A DNA stretch of 64,000 nucleotides from Halobacteriovorax marinus (GCA_002163155.1 MAAO01000002.1:186001-250000), one strand, 5' to 3'; shown: positions 8,375-17,871, counted from the stretch's first letter. A program made the numbers and translations. The notes: generated by a model from the letters alone, not told the origin.

Positions 8375-8807
8375 AAATCCACTTTAAATCTTGATGCAGA
8401 AGCCTTCCCGGGGATAATGAATTTGTATCTAGTGAATAGACCTTCTTAAATTCAACGTAGTAATCGCCTTCAACTCTACTGTCTACACTACAGACGATGA
8501 GAAAATTCTTCATTAATTCATTTGTTACTATGATATTTGGAATAGCTCTTCTTCCGAACTTATAGATATGTCCTTTGACACTTCCTTTTCCACATTCAAA
8601 GTCTTCTTTTTTTATCAGAATTGGGCCTCTATCTCTTGTTGTGATAGAAAGACCCAGGTCAAATTTCTTACCCTTGTTTTTAAGGGTGGTCAGATATACT
8701 TTTGCGCTATTTCCTAAATTAAATGAATCATTTCCTACATTAACAATTCTTCTCGATGAACAAGAAACTAGTAACACTGAGAGAATGATATATTTTAAAC
8801 GATTCAT
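8349..8807 (-). CDS. Small lipoprotein, paralogue of the next gene
   Basis: 152 aa with a lipoprotein signal: LLVSC-SS, lipidated Cys16. No known domain is recognised. The body resembles the neighbour at 8841: a cysteine in each half, a segment VEGDYYVEFKKVYS matching VEGTFSYELKRVYS, and a similar charged C-terminus. The pair looks like a tandem duplication of an envelope protein. Lys2/Lys5 and a hydrophobic core support secretion. The gene runs against the polyene cluster and overlaps it by 26 bp. Confidence 0.7.
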   Translation of the reverse strand: MNRLKYIILSVLLVSCSSRRIVNVGNDSFNLGNSAKVYLTTLKNKGKKFDLGLSITTRDRGPILIKKEDFECGKGSVKGHIYKFGRRAIPNIIVTNELMKNFLIVCSVDSRVEGDYYVEFKKVYSLDTNSLSPGRLLHQDLKWIFNSKITSK

Positions 8808-8840
8808 TTAGCTTTCCAGATTTAGTGATTGTTTCTTTTT

Positions 8841-9296
8841 TTACATTTTCTCAGAAGTCCAAATTGTTTTCTTCTGAATCATTTTACCTGTAGTTTTTCC
8901 GTCATTCGAAGGATTCGAGTAAACTCTCTTTAACTCGTAAGAGAATGTTCCTTCGACTTTTTTATTTAGCTTACAAACAGTATTGAATGATTTTACTTCA
9001 GATGGTTGAAGATCAATTATTTTTTCACCAGCATTAAAAAATACGTATCTAAGAATACCGTAAGTATCACCTTTTTTACATCTCACATCACCAAATCTAA
9101 CAATGACAAACTCTTCTGAGTTGTTTCTTAGATTGATTCTTCCATCAAATTTCTTCTTTTTAGTTTTATCTTTAATCCAAGTAGGCCACATTGTTACTGG
9201 TTTCTTTGAAGACTCAGGGGCTTGAAAATCATACTTCTTAGTAGATGAGCAAGATGTTAATAAGAGAACTGCTGCAATAGTTAAAAGTGCTTTCAT
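8841..9296 (-). CDS. Small lipoprotein, paralogue of the previous gene
   Basis: 151 aa with signal peptide and lipobox LLTSC-SS (Cys16). No known domain. Residues RVYSNPSND and KKTIWTSEKM near the end match RVYSLDTNS and QDLKWIFNSK in the neighbour, so the two are paralogous. First gene of a two-gene minus-strand unit, with 33 bp between the two. The 104-bp gap to the divergent gene at 9401 should hold its promoter. Confidence 0.7.
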   Translation of the reverse strand: MKALLTIAAVLLLTSCSSTKKYDFQAPESSKKPVTMWPTWIKDKTKKKKFDGRINLRNNSEEFVIVRFGDVRCKKGDTYGILRYVFFNAGEKIIDLQPSEVKSFNTVCKLNKKVEGTFSYELKRVYSNPSNDGKTTGKMIQKKTIWTSEKM

Positions 9297-9400
9297 TTTA
9301 CTTCCTTGTTAATGAATGAACTAAACTATTATATTTTAGTCTAGAATATTTTCAACCTAAAAAATCTTACAAATTAAAGGTCGTATACTATGATTTCTTT

Positions 9401-9778
9401 ATGGAGAAAGCCGAAATATCAAAATTCTTAGCACATGTGTCAAAATGCTCACAGAATGAGTTTAAAATTGTTACAGAACTAAGAAGAATCGTACAAATGA
9501 CTCTGCCTGATCTCGTGGAAAAGATTTCCTATGGCGTTCCCTATTTCTCTGGCAAGAGAAGGGTGTGTTTCATTTGGCCCAGTGTGGTGCCACAGGGTCC
9601 AAGAGAGGGAGTCTGGTTGGGGTTTTGCTATGGTTATAGAATGGATGACCCCAAGGAAATCCTGGAAAAGGGATCTCGCAAACAGGTTTTTACTCTGACT
9701 TTTAAAAATTTAGAGCAAATTGATGAAAGCCTCTTACAAGAGTATCTCTTAGAAGCTAGAATGACTGATCTTAGTTAA
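9401..9778 (+). CDS. DUF1801/YdhG-like small protein
   Basis: 125 aa. The run ISYGVPYFSGKRRVCFIWPS matches the DUF1801 (YdhG/YjbR-like) core, a small alpha/beta fold of unknown biochemical role. The rest is charged and soluble, without a signal peptide. It sits 16 bp before the DUF445 gene, and the two could be cotranscribed. Function unknown. Confidence 0.65.
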   Translation: MEKAEISKFLAHVSKCSQNEFKIVTELRRIVQMTLPDLVEKISYGVPYFSGKRRVCFIWPSVVPQGPREGVWLGFCYGYRMDDPKEILEKGSRKQVFTLTFKNLEQIDESLLQEYLLEARMTDLS

Positions 9779-9794
9779 ATTATAAGGAAAACCC

Positions 9795-10493
9795 ATGAAT
9801 AAAAGCTTACTTACTAATGGTCTCTCTATTGCCCTTATCGGTGTAGGTTATATAACTCCAATGTATTCTCATGAAGTCAAAACCATGGGACTCTACTCCT
9901 TTTCTGGCGCGATCACTAATTGGTTAGCGATTCACATGCTCTTTGAAAAAATTCCTTTTCTCTACGGTTCTGGAATTATAACGGAGAGATTTGAAGAATT
10001 TAAAGAGGGGATAAGAAATATGATTATGAATCAATTCTTTACCCAAGAAAATTTTGAGAAGTTTCTCAGTGAAAATAAATCTAGTCTTATTCAAATTGAA
10101 GAAGAATCAATATTTGAGGCGATAGATTTCGATAAAATTTTTGTAAAACTTAAAGGAGCTATAACTGAGTCTTCTTTTGGTCCTATGCTCGCTATGTTTG
10201 GTGGGGAAGAAGCTCTTGAGCCTCTCAAGCCTCATTTTGAAGCTAAATTTAAAGAATCTATTGCTGAAATTATTGAAGATGAGAAATTTATTGATTCTCT
10301 TATGAAAGGTAGTGAGGGGAATTCTTCACTTTCAGATAGTGTATCGGAAATCGTGAATTCAAGATTGGATGAACTCACGCCACTTATGGTTAAAGAAATT
10401 ATTCAAGAAATGATTAGAGAACACCTTGGTTGGCTCGTAGTTTGGGGTGGTGTTTTTGGTGCTCTCATTGGTCTTGTCACAACTCTAATTTAA
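9795..10493 (+). CDS. DUF445 family membrane protein
   Basis: 232 aa with one hydrophobic stretch at each end and a long helical, acidic middle. The segments GAITNWLAIHMLF and GSGIITERFEEFKEGIRNMI are typical of DUF445 (YheB-like), as is the C-terminal EHLGWLVVWGGVFGALIGLV. Probably an inner-membrane protein with a large soluble loop; the role in the family is not established. Its end overlaps the end of the convergent cusA-like gene by 4 bp. Confidence 0.75.
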   Translation: MNKSLLTNGLSIALIGVGYITPMYSHEVKTMGLYSFSGAITNWLAIHMLFEKIPFLYGSGIITERFEEFKEGIRNMIMNQFFTQENFEKFLSENKSSLIQIEEESIFEAIDFDKIFVKLKGAITESSFGPMLAMFGGEEALEPLKPHFEAKFKESIAEIIEDEKFIDSLMKGSEGNSSLSDSVSEIVNSRLDELTPLMVKEIIQEMIREHLGWLVVWGGVFGALIGLVTTLI

Positions 10494-13400
10494 GTTGTGA
10501 CAGTTTCTATTCTTTTTTGCTCAAAGTAGGAGTAAGTCACAGGAACAATAAATAATGTGACGAGCTCCACTAACATTCCACCTAGTGTGGGAATGGCCAT
10601 AGGTTTCATCACTTCACTTCCGGTACTTGTGGCCCACATCACTGGCAAGAGAGCGACGACAGTAGTAGTCGTCGTCATCACAAGGGGCCTAATTCTTCTA
10701 GATCCCGCTTCAATAATACAATCTTTTAGTTGATTCCAATCTTGTGGTTTATGTTTTTTTATTGCTTCTTGCAGATAGGTCATCATCACGACGCCATCAT
10801 CCACAGCAATACCGAAGAGGGCAATAAATCCCACCCATACGGCCACGGAAGTATTAAATCCACCAATCCAAAGTAGGATAAGTCCACCAGCAAAGGCTAT
10901 GGGAACTGCACTAAAAATAATGGCGGCATTTCTAAGATTTTTAATACCAAAGTATATAATAACTAGATTAATTAGAAGTGCGATGGGAACCAACATAGCA
11001 AGGCGCTTATTTGATCTGACTTGGCTTTCATACTGTCCTGCCCACTGGATAGAATATCCTCTTGGCAGTTCAACAGTCTTTTCAATATGAGTCTTCGCTT
11101 CTTCTACAAAACCTATTAAGTCTCTATCTCTAACATTCAGTAGAACCAGTGATCTTAGGAGTCCATTTTCAGACTGAATCGCCGCGGGTCCTGTGACAAT
11201 GTTAATATGTGCTAATTGCTCTATGGGAATATGTTGTCCAAGGGGACTGGGCACAAGAACTCTTCTTAGTTCATCGATTCTGTCTCTAAGCTCTTTTTTA
11301 TAACGAATTCTAATAGGGTATCTTTCTCGACCTTCATAGAACTGACCTATGGTGATTCCACCCACAGCAGTTTGTAAAATTTGATTAATCGTTCCCGTAT
11401 TTATTCCGTAACGAGAAGCCGCGACGCGATCAATATCAAATTCAATATAGGGTTTTCCTGTAATTTTCTCAGCATAGACACCGTAGGCTCCTCTAACTTT
11501 CTCTACTTCTTTTCCAATTTTTGTTGCGAGAGATTCGAGTGTTTTTAAATTATCACCAAAGATCTTAATTCCTATTTGAGTTTTAATTCCTGTCGAAATC
11601 ATGGAAATTCTATTTTCTATGGGAAAGAGCCAAGCATTTACCAGACCTGGAACTTGCAGTTGCTCATCGAGTTCGGCCATTATGTCATAGATAGATGTTC
11701 CTCTGGGCCACTTACTTTCATCAACTAATTTAACTACAGTTTCAAACATGGCCACAGGAGCCGGATCAATCGCCGTGTTGGCGCGACCTAGTTTACCTAC
11801 TGCTCTTTCGACCAGTGGATGCTCAATAAGTTTCTTGTCTGTATAGGCCAGGAATTCCCTCGCTTTAGTCATGCTAATATCTGGAGTACTCACTGGCATA
11901 TAGAGTATTTCTCCTTCATTTAATGAAGGCATGAACTCCTTTCCAAGTTGCGTGTAGGCAAACCCTCCAAGAAATAATAAGAGTGCAGGAATAACGAGGA
12001 AGATTCTTCTATTTTCTAATACCCAAGAAAGAGCAGGAGTATAAGTATTAACTATAAATGAGCTCACTTTATTTTTTGAAATGGGCTTTAACTTCCCTTT
12101 TAAAAGAAATGTTGCAAGTGCAGGAACGAGAATGATCGCTACAACTACTGAACCAAACATGGCAAGAGTTTTTGCCCAGGCGAGAGGTCCAAAGAGTTTC
12201 CCTTCACTTCCTTCTAGACCAAATACTGGAAGAAAAGTAATAATGGTTGTCATCACTGCGGTTAGAATCGCTGGACCAACTTCTCTAGCTGATTTAACGA
12301 TAATTTCTATTCTCTCTTTCTTGTTTGCATTTGGATGATCGGCAAGATGAGAATAGATATTCTCAGTCATAATGATTCCCATATCGACCATAGAACCAAT
12401 GGCAATGACGAGTCCAGAGAGACTCATGACATTTGAATCAATTCCTATGTACTTCATTAGAATAAAACTGATACCCACTCCAAAAGGGAGTGTGAGAGTC
12501 ACAAGAATTGACGATTTAAAGTGTAGTAAGAAGAGCAGTATAACAATGACGGTTATAATGATTTCTTGTGTGAGAGCAGTGTAGACAGTACCAATAGTTC
12601 TATCAATAACTTCTGTACGATCGTAGAAGGGGACAAGATCTACATCATTTGGAAGACCCATCTTGAGCGCTTTAATTTTCTTTTTAACTCTCTCTATGAC
12701 TTCTTTTGGATTTTCACCAAAACGCATGGTGACGACACCACCAACTGACTCAATACCATTCTTATCAAGGGCGCCACGTCTAAAACCTGGTCCTGTGCCC
12801 ACACTGGCCACATCTTTAACTCGAATGGGGATATGGTTCTTAACTCCTATTACAACATTTTCAATATCTGATAGGGATTTGAAAAATCCTTTTCCACGAA
12901 TTATAAATTCTCTGTCTCCGTCCTCAACGACTTCAGCACCCACATCAATATTGCTATTTTGAATGGACTTAATCAATTTGCTAAAGTGCACATCAAAGGC
13001 AAAGAGTTTTTTTGGATCTACATCGATTTGATACTCTTTTACAAAACCACCAATACTTGCAACTTCACTGACTCCTTCAACGCCTTGTAGGAGGTACTTC
13101 ACGTAGAAGTCTTGAATAGATCTTAGATCAGCAAGAGACTTTGGTTTCTTTGAGCCTTTTGTATTCTCTATGGTGTACCAAAAGACTTGTCCCAGCCCTG
13201 TGGCATCTGGTCCCATTGCTGGATTGGCATCTCTTGGGAGGATTGATTTTGAACCGGTTAGTTTTTCAAGAACTCTTGATCGACTCCAGTAGAAATCAAT
13301 ATCATCTTTGAAAATTACATAGATAGTAGAAAAACCAAAGGCGGAAATCCCTCTCACATTCTTAACACCAGGAATTCCCTGTAGCAGAATACTTAAAGGA

Positions 13401-13600
13401 TAGGTGACTTGTTCTTCAATATCTTTGGGAGATCTTCCCGTCCACTTAGTAAAAACGATTTGTTGATTTTCCCCAATATCAGGGATGGCATCAATTCTAG
13501 CTGTTTTCATACTAAAGATAGAGAGAAGTGCCACAAAAACAAATACTGTGACTACAATCGCCCTCTTTCTAATGGAAAATTCTATGAGGTTTTGAATCAT
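10490..13600 (-). CDS. cusA: Cu(I)/Ag(I)-type RND efflux pump, inner-membrane subunit
   Basis: 1036 aa, heavy-metal RND transporter (HME family) with the usual twelve membrane segments and two periplasmic domains. The three methionines that bind Cu(I)/Ag(I) in E. coli CusA (573, 623, 672) have counterparts: Met568 in ILYMPVSTP, Met618 in PVAMFETVV and Met667 in RISMISTGIK. This favours monovalent copper/silver over the zinc/cobalt CzcA type. Asp406 in GSMVDMG is a candidate proton-relay residue. Last gene of the unit haem-binding protein-cusC-cusB-cusA; it follows cusB by 13 bp. Confidence 0.9.
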   Translation of the reverse strand: MIQNLIEFSIRKRAIVVTVFVFVALLSIFSMKTARIDAIPDIGENQQIVFTKWTGRSPKDIEEQVTYPLSILLQGIPGVKNVRGISAFGFSTIYVIFKDDIDFYWSRSRVLEKLTGSKSILPRDANPAMGPDATGLGQVFWYTIENTKGSKKPKSLADLRSIQDFYVKYLLQGVEGVSEVASIGGFVKEYQIDVDPKKLFAFDVHFSKLIKSIQNSNIDVGAEVVEDGDREFIIRGKGFFKSLSDIENVVIGVKNHIPIRVKDVASVGTGPGFRRGALDKNGIESVGGVVTMRFGENPKEVIERVKKKIKALKMGLPNDVDLVPFYDRTEVIDRTIGTVYTALTQEIIITVIVILLFLLHFKSSILVTLTLPFGVGISFILMKYIGIDSNVMSLSGLVIAIGSMVDMGIIMTENIYSHLADHPNANKKERIEIIVKSAREVGPAILTAVMTTIITFLPVFGLEGSEGKLFGPLAWAKTLAMFGSVVVAIILVPALATFLLKGKLKPISKNKVSSFIVNTYTPALSWVLENRRIFLVIPALLLFLGGFAYTQLGKEFMPSLNEGEILYMPVSTPDISMTKAREFLAYTDKKLIEHPLVERAVGKLGRANTAIDPAPVAMFETVVKLVDESKWPRGTSIYDIMAELDEQLQVPGLVNAWLFPIENRISMISTGIKTQIGIKIFGDNLKTLESLATKIGKEVEKVRGAYGVYAEKITGKPYIEFDIDRVAASRYGINTGTINQILQTAVGGITIGQFYEGRERYPIRIRYKKELRDRIDELRRVLVPSPLGQHIPIEQLAHINIVTGPAAIQSENGLLRSLVLLNVRDRDLIGFVEEAKTHIEKTVELPRGYSIQWAGQYESQVRSNKRLAMLVPIALLINLVIIYFGIKNLRNAAIIFSAVPIAFAGGLILLWIGGFNTSVAVWVGFIALFGIAVDDGVVMMTYLQEAIKKHKPQDWNQLKDCIIEAGSRRIRPLVMTTTTTVVALLPVMWATSTGSEVMKPMAIPTLGGMLVELVTLFIVPVTYSYFEQKRIETVTT

Positions 13601-13613
13601 TTATTAATCCTAA

Positions 13614-15017
13614 TTAGTGGTTGTGTACCGGCGCATTTTTCTTAGAGTCCATCTCGCTTGTAGGATCTTCGTATCCTCCAAAGAGTTGTGCTTGAGCGTC
13701 AAGGACGAAACTTCCTTCCATGACAACTTCATCACCTAAACTAAGACCATGTTTCACTTCTACATAACCTTCTGACTCGTGACCTGTATGAATCTCTATC
13801 GCTCTAAATTGTTTGTTAGAAACTTTCTGCCAAACGACTTTTCTCTTACCAGTATCAATAATGGCAGTTCTTGGAATAACTAGGGGAGTGCCTTCAAAGT
13901 TTATTGTAAGTATGGCATCGGCAACCATTCCGGGTTTTAGTTTTCCTGTGGAATTTTGAATTGTTGTTCTAATCTTTAAGGTTCTTGAATGCATATCTAG
14001 TATAGGATCAACAAAATCAATACTACCTTCGATAATAGTTCCTGGAACAGAAGTGAACTCTAATTCAACCTTTTGACCGAGGCTTACGATTCCTGCGTCT
14101 TGTTCATAGACATCCATTTCCACCCAAACCACTGAGAGGTCAGAGAGCTCAAAGAAGTTCTGTCCTTCTTTAAAATACTTTCCTACGACAGCATTTCTCT
14201 TTCTCACAATTCCGGTAGCAGGAGAGTAGATGACGATACTTTTTGGAATTACCCCTTTTCTGTACCATGAGTTGTATTGTTTTTTCTTAACTCCCCAAAG
14301 TCTGAGACGCTCTTCACTTTGTTTGAGCATATCTTTAAATTCTTTAGATTTCGTTTTTAGAAAACTCTTCTTAGCTAGAAGATACTCTTCTCCAGCGGTA
14401 ATTAGCTTTGGACTATAGATTTTAATAACGGGGTCACCAACTCTAATTAAACTACCCGTAGATTTTACAAATACCTTTTCCACTCTTCCGGAAATTCTGG
14501 CAGGAATACTACTCTCTTTTTCTTCGGACTGTAGAACACTTCCTAGTAAGCGTACTTTCTTGCTCATTTTCATGTTAGTAACGGGGAAATATTCTGGGTA
14601 GAAGTGTTTAAGTTGAGATTTTCTAAGCTTAACTTTCGCAATAACTTTACTTACTTGATCATCCATTTTCATAATCATAGGAGATCCATCAATGGGACAG
14701 ATGTCTTCAAATTCACTTGTAACATCTGGATAGTCTTTACAAATCCAAGTTGGTGCAACGACAACTTTCTTTTCTTTCATTTCCTCTTTGTCACTCTCAT
14801 CAAATTCAATCTTTGTGAGATTCATGTGACAAATGGGACACTTTCCAGGCTTGTCTTCTTTAATTTGAGGATGCATGGCACAGGTATAGAAAGTTTTACT
14901 AGTGTGATCGTGCACTTCCTCTTTGGTATCCATTGAGGCCTTATTTTCAGCTTCCTTGGTACAACCAAAGCTGACTGTTAGAAGAAGAGTTAAGAATATG
15001 AGTCTAAAATTATTCAT
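13614..15017 (-). CDS. cusB: Metal efflux periplasmic adaptor (CusB-like) with heavy-metal-binding domain
   Basis: 467 aa membrane-fusion protein. Lipoprotein signal with lipidated Cys19 (VSFGC). Residues 44-70 (YTCAMHPQIKEDKPGKCPIC) form the Cys/His/Met-rich heavy-metal-binding domain common in this branch, and a second, weaker copy follows (WICKDYP to ICPIDGSPM). The remainder has barrel-sandwich and beta-barrel segments of the HlyD/CusB family. It bridges the inner-membrane pump and the outer-membrane channel and may hand metal to CusA. Its start overlaps the cusC-like gene by 8 bp. Confidence 0.87.
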   Translation of the reverse strand: MNNFRLIFLTLLLTVSFGCTKEAENKASMDTKEEVHDHTSKTFYTCAMHPQIKEDKPGKCPICHMNLTKIEFDESDKEEMKEKKVVVAPTWICKDYPDVTSEFEDICPIDGSPMIMKMDDQVSKVIAKVKLRKSQLKHFYPEYFPVTNMKMSKKVRLLGSVLQSEEKESSIPARISGRVEKVFVKSTGSLIRVGDPVIKIYSPKLITAGEEYLLAKKSFLKTKSKEFKDMLKQSEERLRLWGVKKKQYNSWYRKGVIPKSIVIYSPATGIVRKRNAVVGKYFKEGQNFFELSDLSVVWVEMDVYEQDAGIVSLGQKVELEFTSVPGTIIEGSIDFVDPILDMHSRTLKIRTTIQNSTGKLKPGMVADAILTINFEGTPLVIPRTAIIDTGKRKVVWQKVSNKQFRAIEIHTGHESEGYVEVKHGLSLGDEVVMEGSFVLDAQAQLFGGYEDPTSEMDSKKNAPVHNH

Positions 15018-16215
15018 GTAGAGATTCTCCTAAGATATACTTGAGAGAGACTTTTAATATGTCTCTACTCGCCTCAAGTGTAACTTTCTTTAATAAAATA
15101 CTTTGTAGTTTTAGTTCTGATTGTAAGAGTTCTAAATAAGTTGAATTTCCAAGACCGTAAGATTTAGAAGTTATTTTTCTAGAGTTTTGTGCAAACTTAA
15201 TGGTCTTTTTATTTAAGATTGAAATTTCAGATTGGACTTTCTTAATATCTTTACGTGTGATTTCAATATCTCTGTTTTTACTTCTTTTAAAGTTTTCTAG
15301 GTCTTTCTTTAGACTATACTTCTCATGTACAGCTCTTGCATTCATCGCATACTTCTTACTGGAGAAGGGGAGTGGAAATGCTACTGAAGCACTTACGAAA
15401 TCTCCCATTCCGTCAATGTTTGATCTCTTTGTGTAACCCAGAGAAAATGTCATATCTGGAATATAGTTAAGTTTAGCAGCTGTTAATAAGAAATCCTTCG
15501 AAGCAAGATCTTGTTTTAGTGCGAGTTCTTTAAAATCAAGCTTTGATTTCTTACTTGTATTCAATAACTTCCAAGGAATTGTGTTAAAATTAATTTTCCC
15601 TTTGATTAAATACTCTAATTTATCGTCTAGTTGTGAGAGCGTATAAGTCTTATTGCTAAGAGCAATTTCTAACTCTGACTTTCTAATCTCAAGCTCTAGT
15701 AGTGCTTGTTGAGAAGTTCTTCCATTTGCGTAGAGCTTCTTGCTGATTTTTAAAATCTTAATAATCCACTGATTGTTTTCTTTGAGAATTTGTAGTTCAT
15801 CTAAAATTTTCTTTCTTACGATGACAATTTCCCACAGACTCTTAGTGAGAAGAACTTGTCTATCTCGGGCCTTGTATTCCCGGGCCTTGGCAGATGCAGT
15901 TCCTGCATTTACAAAATTTCCATACTTCGTCGTGAGCGACACCTTTTGAGAAATACCAAATTCAATTCCAGTCATTGGGGTTTGGTTCTTCTTTAAAGTC
16001 TTTTTTGGAAAGTTCTTTGCTATCACACTGAAGGTGGGATCTCCCCATGAACCACTCTCTTTGGCCCTCTCTCTTAAAGCGAGGGAGAGGTTCTCCATAG
16101 ACTGAACACTTTCATGAGTACTTAAACTCTTAGCAGCTTCGTTAAAAGTTACAGCTTCTGTAAACTTTGAAGTTGAAAGCATGAAGACAAATAATATCAT
16201 TTTGTTCTTATTCAT
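15010..16215 (-). CDS. cusC: TolC/CusC-like outer-membrane efflux protein
   Basis: 401 aa with an N-terminal signal peptide and long alternating helical repeats of the OEP family, including GISQKVSLTTKYG and a second-half repeat with YGLGNSTYLELLQSELKLQ, typical of CzcC/CusC-type channels. It forms the outer-membrane conduit for the RND pump encoded downstream. It overlaps the haem-binding gene and the adaptor gene by 8 bp each, so the four genes are one transcription unit. Confidence 0.85.
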   Translation of the reverse strand: MNKNKMILFVFMLSTSKFTEAVTFNEAAKSLSTHESVQSMENLSLALRERAKESGSWGDPTFSVIAKNFPKKTLKKNQTPMTGIEFGISQKVSLTTKYGNFVNAGTASAKAREYKARDRQVLLTKSLWEIVIVRKKILDELQILKENNQWIIKILKISKKLYANGRTSQQALLELEIRKSELEIALSNKTYTLSQLDDKLEYLIKGKINFNTIPWKLLNTSKKSKLDFKELALKQDLASKDFLLTAAKLNYIPDMTFSLGYTKRSNIDGMGDFVSASVAFPLPFSSKKYAMNARAVHEKYSLKKDLENFKRSKNRDIEITRKDIKKVQSEISILNKKTIKFAQNSRKITSKSYGLGNSTYLELLQSELKLQSILLKKVTLEASRDILKVSLKYILGESLHE

Positions 16216-16699
16216 TATTTAATTTCTCGATTGATGACTTAATCCAATTTTGAATAATTTGGACTTCTACATCAGTAAGTGATTCATCTCTATGCATTAT
16301 GGCATATCTAAGGGGAGGCATTTTCCCCTCAGTTAATTGCTTTGAAATAGATTGGAGATCCTTCAAAGGTTTTCCATGACCAAGGAAGGGAAAGTCTTTA
16401 GAGAAATCTAGGTGTTTCTTAGCTTCTCTCGTGTCGTGATCAATTAATTGTTTTACTCCTGGAACTTTATAGTACCAAGGATAGTTAATTTCACTACTGT
16501 GACAATTGAAACAAGACTTCTTAAAGAGAGCTTTCACTTCTTTTAAGTAAGCATTGTTTATCTCAACATAGACTTGTTGGTTTCTGTTAGATACAACTTT
16601 CGTAATCACTTTACCATCAAGGCTTTCGTGCTTATGTTCACTATGTGACCAAGCATTTGTTTGCAAAACCAATATTGTTATCAAAAACCAATACTTCAT
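16208..16699 (-). CDS. Secreted haem-binding-domain protein heading the efflux operon
   Basis: 163 aa with signal peptide. The motif Cys63-FN-Cys66-His67 (CFNCH) is a c-type haem site, followed by SSEINYPWYYKVPGV and GHGKPLKD, the pattern of the Haem_bd family (Pfam). It is His-rich just after the signal peptide. First gene of the unit leading to cusA, under the ECF-type promoter at 16733-16761. A redox role for periplasmic copper is conceivable but not shown by the sequence. Confidence 0.8.
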   Translation of the reverse strand: MKYWFLITILVLQTNAWSHSEHKHESLDGKVITKVVSNRNQQVYVEINNAYLKEVKALFKKSCFNCHSSEINYPWYYKVPGVKQLIDHDTREAKKHLDFSKDFPFLGHGKPLKDLQSISKQLTEGKMPPLRYAIMHRDESLTDVEVQIIQNWIKSSIEKLNNE

Positions 16700-16732
16700 T
16701 TCTTTTTCTCCAAATTGATGACCTTACTTATT

Positions 16733-16761
16733 ATTACGAGAGGTATGAACCTTTTGTGACA
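16733..16761 (-). promoter_or_regulatory. ECF-type promoter of the efflux operon
   Basis: Read on the minus strand: TGTCACAAA (16761-16753), 12-bp spacer, CTCGTAAT (16740-16733), 33 bp ahead of the start codon of the haem-binding gene. The same bipartite element with the same spacing occurs before the sigma gene and before the DUF3347 gene. The form recalls the TGTCACA-N16-CGTC promoters described for ECF41 sigma factors. Confidence 0.75.
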
Positions 16762-16767
16762 AGTATT

Positions 16768-17301
16768 TTATGCCATTCTAGAAAGATTGAATCGAATCGA
16801 CTTATTGATATTTAACATAAGGATTCCTCCCACTACAGCTCCGAGAAACCACATGGCGGCTAGATCGAGATAAATATCAGCACCAAGAACGAGAAAGGTA
16901 AGAATAGAGAGACCAGATATTGCAAAGTAATAAAGGTTATTCGTTTGTTTGATTTTATAAATTTCTTCAACTTTTAACAGGTAGGCCGCAAAGATAGCTC
17001 CTGATCCGATAAAGATAAATCCACAAAGAGACATACACGCTAGAGCGCCAAATTTATGGTGAAAGAAGTGAAAGAGATCATAGTTATTTGTAAGACTCAT
17101 ATCAAACTGCGGACAGAACAGCAGTGTCAAGGTACCCACAAAGGCCTGGATACATAGGAGCTTTGTGAAGACGAGAGTGTGACTAGGGTTTAATTCATTT
17201 TTTACAAAATCAAGAACTCTTGCTCGAAGTATCGTTTCAGGTCTATTTTCATTTGAGGTTTTAAAATCGGTAAAGTCTTTGCCCGTGTTTAACTTACTCA
17301 T
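16768..17301 (-). CDS. Four-helix membrane protein, probable anti-sigma factor
   Basis: 177 aa. A ~40-residue charged cytoplasmic N-terminus is followed by four hydrophobic helices (about 43-65, 83-109, 122-143 and 147-165) with the His pair HFFHHKFG in the first periplasmic loop. No known domain is recognised. It overlaps the sigma gene by 8 bp, the classic arrangement of an ECF sigma and its membrane-bound regulator. The loop histidines could sense metal. The name is an inference from position and topology. Confidence 0.6.
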   Translation of the reverse strand: MSKLNTGKDFTDFKTSNENRPETILRARVLDFVKNELNPSHTLVFTKLLCIQAFVGTLTLLFCPQFDMSLTNNYDLFHFFHHKFGALACMSLCGFIFIGSGAIFAAYLLKVEEIYKIKQTNNLYYFAISGLSILTFLVLGADIYLDLAAMWFLGAVVGGILMLNINKSIRFNLSRMA

Positions 17302-17830
17302 CTGTACCTCCAGTCATCTTAATTCTAATTTTCTTAAGACCTCTAGAGATTAGTTTTCTCGCGTTGGAGGTAGAAGTGTTTAACTTTTTAGAAATCGTTT
17401 CATAGTCTTCATCAGATAAGTATTTAAGAGAGATGGCCTCTCTTTCTTTATCTGAAAGATTTTTATAATCTTCCAAATTGATCTCAGCTTTGGGAGTTTG
17501 TGAGTCCTGATAAAGAGATTCATCAAATTCTATCGTTTTCATTTTCTTCTTCTTACAAAAATCTAGCAGCTCGGATCTTGAAATTGTGTAGAGCCATTTT
17601 ATAAAGAGATGTTCACTATTGTAGAGGTGCTTACACTTATGCAGTTTTAAGAATATATTTTGAAAGATCTCTTCTTTGGCACTACTATCCGCCATTCTCT
17701 TATTGAGGTAGGTAAAGACTGTTGATTCATGTCGCAAATAAAGAGCTTCAAAGGCCATATAGTCACCTTGCTGATATTTCTCCATTAATTGCTCGTCGCT
17801 GAATTCTTCAGCATCTACAAATGGATTCAT
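17294..17830 (-). CDS. ECF RNA polymerase sigma factor
   Basis: 178 aa. Region 2 runs from EQLMEKYQQGDYMAFEALY through WLYTISRSELLDFCKKKK; region 4 is DKEREAISLKYLSDEDYETI followed by the helix-turn-helix SNARKLISRGLKKIR. There is no C-terminal SnoaL-like extension, so it is not a typical ECF41 member. It is followed directly by a membrane partner and preceded by a copy of the same promoter found upstream of the efflux operon, so it probably activates itself. The promoter -10 lies only 12 bp before the ATG; Met16 (start 17785) is an alternative start. Confidence 0.88.
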   Translation of the reverse strand: MNPFVDAEEFSDEQLMEKYQQGDYMAFEALYLRHESTVFTYLNKRMADSSAKEEIFQNIFLKLHKCKHLYNSEHLFIKWLYTISRSELLDFCKKKKMKTIEFDESLYQDSQTPKAEINLEDYKNLSDKEREAISLKYLSDEDYETISKKLNTSTSNARKLISRGLKKIRIKMTGGTDE

Positions 17831-17842
17831 CCTTCACCCTTC

Positions 17843-17871
17843 ATTACGACCCAAAAATGGATTTTGTGACA
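17843..17871 (-). promoter_or_regulatory. ECF-type promoter of the sigma gene (autoregulation)
   Basis: On the minus strand: TGTCACAAA (17871-17863), 12-bp spacer, GTCGTAAT (17850-17843). One base differs from the other two copies in the -10 part (G for C at the first position). The -10 is very close to the annotated ATG at 17830, implying a leader of only a few bases or a downstream start. Confidence 0.7.

Noticed and set aside
12663-12962. 99-codon plus-strand frame opposite cusA
   Set aside because: Antisense to a conserved RND domain and without start signals.
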